This document shows positions 30,380 through 33,579 of a stretch of DNA of 33,579 bases, in pieces. The DNA is from Alteromonadaceae bacterium (GTDB taxonomy: Bacteria; Pseudomonadota; Gammaproteobacteria; Enterobacterales; Alteromonadaceae). Every line of letters begins with the position of its first letter. Position 1 is the first letter of the stretch. The translations under genes and the position numbers were made by a program. The notes beneath the pieces are model-generated. The model was not told the DNA's origin, did no database searches, and worked only from the letters and a program-made list of their open reading frames with translations. Location of the stretch: NCBI GenBank assembly GCA_013216015.1, contig JABSOI010000067.1, positions 1 through 33,579 of the forward strand, given 5' to 3'.

Positions 30380-31646
30380 TTAACTTACTCTACCTCGCAA
30401 GCTGTAAATTGGTTCAAGTAACCACTCAATCAACGTCCGTTGCTCTAACATAATATCGGCCTCAAACAACATACCGCTCTTCAAATCAAACGCCTTACCA
30501 AACGCTTTCATTTGCTGTTGGGTTAACTTTGCTCGTAAACGATAAACAGGCTCTTGCAAGCTAATAGGTAGTTGTACTTCATTCGGGGAAATTAAGGTTT
30601 GATCAATACGGACAATTTCACTACTGATAAAACCAAAACGCTGATAAAACCAAAACGCTGATAAGGAAAAGCATCAAAACGTAAACGGGTAATATTACCA
30701 ATTTCAACAAACCCCGCAGAGCGTGTGGGTAGTAAAAGTTCAGCAACAAGCTCTGAGTTTTCTGGGATAATATGAAGTAAAGGTTGTGCTTTACTTTGCG
30801 ATAAAGTTTCACCCTCAACCACCTGAATACCTGTAACAATGCCGCTGTGACTTGCTATAACTGTGTATTTATAATTACTGGCGACTTGGGCTAATTGACG
30901 TTGAATATCTGCTTGTTGACGCTTTAAATTATTAATACGTAGGGCGTATTGCTGTGGAATATTGGTTAGATTAAAAGCAATTTGGATTAATTTATTTTGA
31001 TGTTGCAGCAATAAACGAGCTATATTTTGTTTTTCTTGTTTTGCATCAAGTAGTGCTTGCTGTTGGCGATCTTTTTCTAAATTAGATAAATAGCCACTTT
31101 TATTTAATTGATTAAAATCTAACTGCTGCTCATTCAATAGATTTAACTTTTCTTCCGCTAATGTTAACTGACTTTCAAGTGCAAGCTTTTCATTATCTGA
31201 AGCTAGTTTCTGAGTTTGTAAATTGAGAAGTTCTTGTGTTTTTAACACTTGATGCTGAAATATTTCATCACGTAATAAACTTGCTTGAGCATTGAGTTGC
31301 TCGGCAAGTTGCGTACTTAAATCAACACCACTGCTATTATTTTGCTGTATGACAATGGTCGCAAGTGACTGACCCTTAGAACATTATCACCCTCGATCAC
31401 CCATAGTTTTTCTATAGTACCACCTTGAGCGGCAAAACTTTTTATAACGCCTTTATTAGGCATTAAAAAACCACGAACAGTTTCTTTACGAGAATATTCT
31501 GCACTAAAAAGGAAAGTGACAATGGCTACAGCAACAGAGATTAAAATAACGACAGTAAGCTTGAGTGATAGTGGTTGAGCTAAGGTGATAGAACCCGTTA
31601 AACGCACACTTTGATGGGAAACAGCTTCCTTTCTAAATAACGACAC
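30380..31646 (-). pseudogene. HlyD-type membrane fusion protein, two frameshifts
   Basis: This is the periplasmic adaptor that joins the ABC exporter to an outer-membrane pore. The three reading segments give an inner-membrane helix (LKLTVVILISVAVAIVTFLF), the lipoyl-like start (GFLMPNKGVIKSFAAQGGTI), a long Gln/Leu-rich coiled coil, and the C-terminal beta-barrel region (GIVTGIQVVEGETLS onward). Lesion 1: one base missing near 31378 (the frame needs EGDNVLKGQSL). Lesion 2: a 17-bp tandem duplication at about 30632-30665. Correcting both gives 416 residues, a normal HlyD length. GTG at 31646 is the likely start, with AAGGG 7 nt upstream. First gene of the cluster, now inactive unless these are assembly errors. 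Confidence 0.85.
30632..30665. repeat. 17-bp tandem duplication in the HlyD gene
   Basis: CTGATAAAACCAAAACG occurs twice back to back. The second copy shifts the frame after FPYQRFGFIS; deleting one copy restores SEIVRIDQTLISPNE and the rest of the protein. Confidence 0.9.
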
Positions 31647-31652
31647 AATCAA

Positions 31653-32159
31653 TCCCTTGAATACTTAATGATTAGAAATGTATTCTATAAAATAGTGATC
31701 GTCAACAGTTTGTTTTATATATAGAACAAATAAAACCTATAACCAAAGAAAAGCACGTAAAAAAAACAATTAATATCAGTAGGTTATACACACAGAAAAA
31801 CATGTCAAATAATTTAAAATAAATAAGAGTTAAATGACATATACACAAGTGCAACCGTGGATTACTTTAATTCAAGACAATCTACCGCTCTTCGTTTGCT
31901 AACTCATAAAAACAATTCAGAACCTGCTGCGCAGAACCTAAATCTATTTTTTTGAGTTTCATTTAGGCCTGTTATTTTAGTGATGTAAACACCGTCCTAA
32001 AAGCGCCACTATTTGCCGAATAGTAGATTTTTTTCTTATATCTACAGATTTTTAATATGATTGAATTATTAAAAAACTGAGCTATAAAACCTTTTCCATG
32101 GCGATAATATTTTGTCTATATCTATTAAAACAGATCAAAAAATAGGTGCTGTACTATTA
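31653..32159. other. 507-bp region between HlyD and the IS630 fragment
   Basis: AT-rich, with no solid gene. A 26-codon minus-strand frame (31882-31962) starts MKLKKIDLGSAQQVLNCFYE and looks like a gene fragment I cannot name. Just upstream of it, TGATGTAAACACCGTCCTAAAAGC (31977-32000, written here only as a position guide) matches 26573-26596 at 19 of 24 positions, the segment upstream of the IS91 remnant. The HlyD promoter should lie near 31660-31760. Confidence 0.45.
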
Positions 32160-32801
32160 TACCCGTGATCAATGAAGGTGTTTGATTTATACAATAATGA
32201 GGATCATGATACCCTCATGAAAAACATCAAATTAACCATAGAGAAAAAGATAGAGCTTGAAGCCCTACATGATGCGAGTCGTGATGGCCGTGTTCGAGAT
32301 CGCATTAAAGCGGTATTACTACGCTCTGAAGGTTGGTCAATAGGAATGATAGCTCAAGCATTACGGCTTCATGAAACTACTATTGTTAGGCATATTGATG
32401 ACTTTATAAGCAAAGATAAGTTAGCACCAGAAAATGGCGGCTCACAACCTTATTTGAATCAAACTCAAACCGATGATGTTGTTGCTCATATTATTCAAAA
32501 TACTTACCGCTATTCTTACGAAATTAGTGAGTACATATGGAAGACTCATGAAATTCGCTTTTCTATTTCAGGTTTGAATAAATGGCTACATCAGCACGAT
32601 TTCAGCTACAAATACCCTAAAGGTGTCCCTCATAAATTTGATGAAGAAAAACAAGCAAATTTTATTGAGGAATACACAGCGTTAAAGGCACAAGCTGTTG
32701 ATGAGCCTATATTCTTTATTGATGCTATGCATCCAACTCAAGCGACAAAAGTAAGTTGTGGTTGGAGAACAAAAATCAAAACACTAAAGATCAGTAACTA
32801 A
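32160..32801 (+). mobile_element. IS630-family element, left end and 5' part
   Basis: The element begins TACCCGTGATCAATGAAGGT at 32160, directly after a TA dinucleotide (32158-32159), as expected for IS630 insertion. The left terminal repeat and most of the transposase are present. The right end is missing, and sequence from about 32760 onward no longer follows the family; an IS91-type 3' end starts within 50 bp. This end matches the two MITEs at 17445 and 27520. Confidence 0.75.
32217..32801 (+). pseudogene. IS630-family transposase, C-terminally truncated
   Basis: The frame from ATG 32217 (MKNIKLTIEKKIELEALHDA) encodes about 194 residues. The longer start at 32172 lies inside the terminal repeat and is less likely. 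The helix-turn-helix region (RDRIKAVLLRSEGWSIGMIAQALRLHETTIVRHI) and winged region (ISGLNKWLHQHDFSYKYPKG) are typical, as is the first DDE aspartate in FFIDAMHPTQATKVS. After GWRT the sequence diverges and stops, so the remaining catalytic D/E residues (about the last 130-150 residues) are lost. It cannot be active alone. Confidence 0.85.
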
Positions 32802-32844
32802 CCATCGATAAATATTTCCTAACAGGCAGCTAAAAAGTTGCCTG

Positions 32845-33579
32845 CTAACCAGGTGCAAAAATGTCATAGAAAAACCCTCTCAACGGATGAAACAATCGCG
32901 TCAGCTCCATTATTTCACCACAAAGTGGGCATTTAAACGGATTTCGCTCTGCAACCTCTTCAAAAAATTTAGCATAAGTTTATCGATTAACAAACGTCAC
33001 CATTGCATCCACCAAATCTCCTGCAATACGTGCAATACGTGCAATAATTTCAAACCATTTGTTAAAGCTTGCCGTTGGTTGTAAACCATAATATCTCACT
33101 CGTTGAAACCACTTGGGTAAGATATGATTCATCATGCGACCAATAAATACTTCCGCATCTATAGATTCAAATTGAATGGTTTTTGTTTGATGTGATTTAT
33201 AATAATACTCCATTTTATCATCAACATAGCTAGTTATCCTAGAAACACCGATAGGAGGTGACGCGAGATATTTTGTCAAATAACGGATCAAACCTTTATA
33301 GCTTTTAGTCGGCACTTTTTTGTCATTACCGGGATAAACGTAAAAACCTTCAGGATAATCAGTCAAAAGTTTATCGACTAATCCATTGAGGCTACCCATT
33401 TGCTCAGAGATGAAGTTCAGTAGATGTTTTTGCCATAATAATCGCACGGGTGCTAAAGAAAGAAAACTGAACCGTCGCCATTGGGCAGTCTTCTCATTAA
33501 AACCACCTTCAGCCAAAATCACATGTAAATGCGGATTATAACTCCCGTTTCTTCCATGGGTATGGATAAAGACAATACA
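32845..33579 (-). pseudogene. IS91-family transposase, partial, with in-frame stop
   Basis: The gene enters from the right edge and its 5' part is outside the window. NPHLHVILAEGG (about 33490-33525) is the HUH-type motif of rolling-circle IS91 transposases, followed by the conserved central region (KSYKGLIRYLTKYLASPPIG, then EFMNHILPKW-like GRMMNHILPKWFQRVRYYG). An in-frame TAA at 32980-32982 interrupts it after VTFVNR. The same frame then continues YAKFFEEVAERNPFKCPLCG and LTRLFHPLRGFF, the normal C-terminus with its CxxC pair, to the TAG at 32845. The truncated protein loses this C-terminal segment. One substitution would repair it. Confidence 0.85.

Noticed and set aside
31882-31962. 26-codon minus-strand gene MKLKKIDLGS...
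   Set aside because: Too short and unrecognised; noted only as a possible remnant in the intergenic entry.

Overview
The window looks like low-GC chromosomal DNA from a marine, polysaccharide-degrading gammaproteobacterium of the Alteromonadales (Colwelliaceae or Alteromonadaceae are my best guess). The grounds are many secreted sulfatases, an Oar-like TonB-dependent receptor, a LacZ-type GH2, lipoprotein signals and IS630/IS91 insertion sequences. The placement is inference; no rRNA or marker gene is present.

Layout. (1) 156-494: a small EF-hand protein with a damaged signal peptide. (2) 634-7885, plus strand: a tight operon of sulfatase, esterase, beta-helix protein and GH2 beta-galactosidase-like lipoprotein. 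(3) 8064-11819, minus strand: a small hypothetical gene, a short mobile element and a TonB-dependent receptor with an EF-hand loop. (4) 12432-14641: a lipoprotein with a SLOG/LOG-like fold, a repeat-rich gap and a decayed parDE pair. (5) 14766-21737, minus strand: four sulfatases and a frameshifted small lipoprotein; one sulfatase is split by a 157-bp MITE. (6) 22127-25946: a second esterase, an RRM protein, and a divergent MFS transporter/LysR pair. (7) 26187-31652, minus strand: a decayed double-glycine peptide secretion cluster. (8) 32160-33579: an IS630 fragment against the 3' end of an IS91-type element that runs off the window.

How the genes work together. Regions 2, 3, 5 and the esterase of 6 form a polysaccharide utilisation locus for a sulfated, probably acylated, galactose-containing algal glycan. 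Sulfatases and esterases strip substituents, the GH2 and beta-helix proteins cut the chain, and the receptor imports oligosaccharides. The exact glycan cannot be read from sequence. All five sulfatases carry the C-x-P-[ST]-R formylglycine motif, but no maturase gene lies in the window.

The most interesting part is region 7: a 37-residue double-glycine leader peptide gene, a membrane gluzincin protease, a small three-helix membrane protein, a C39-peptidase ABC exporter (interrupted by a MITE) and an HlyD adaptor (broken by a 1-nt deletion and a 17-bp duplication). The MITEs in the sulfatase and the exporter share terminal repeats with the IS630 fragment at 32160, and removing each restores an intact reading frame. 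The cluster is thus a recently inactivated bacteriocin/microcin-type system, with its lesions readable base by base. The number of one-base lesions means assembly error should also be kept in mind.
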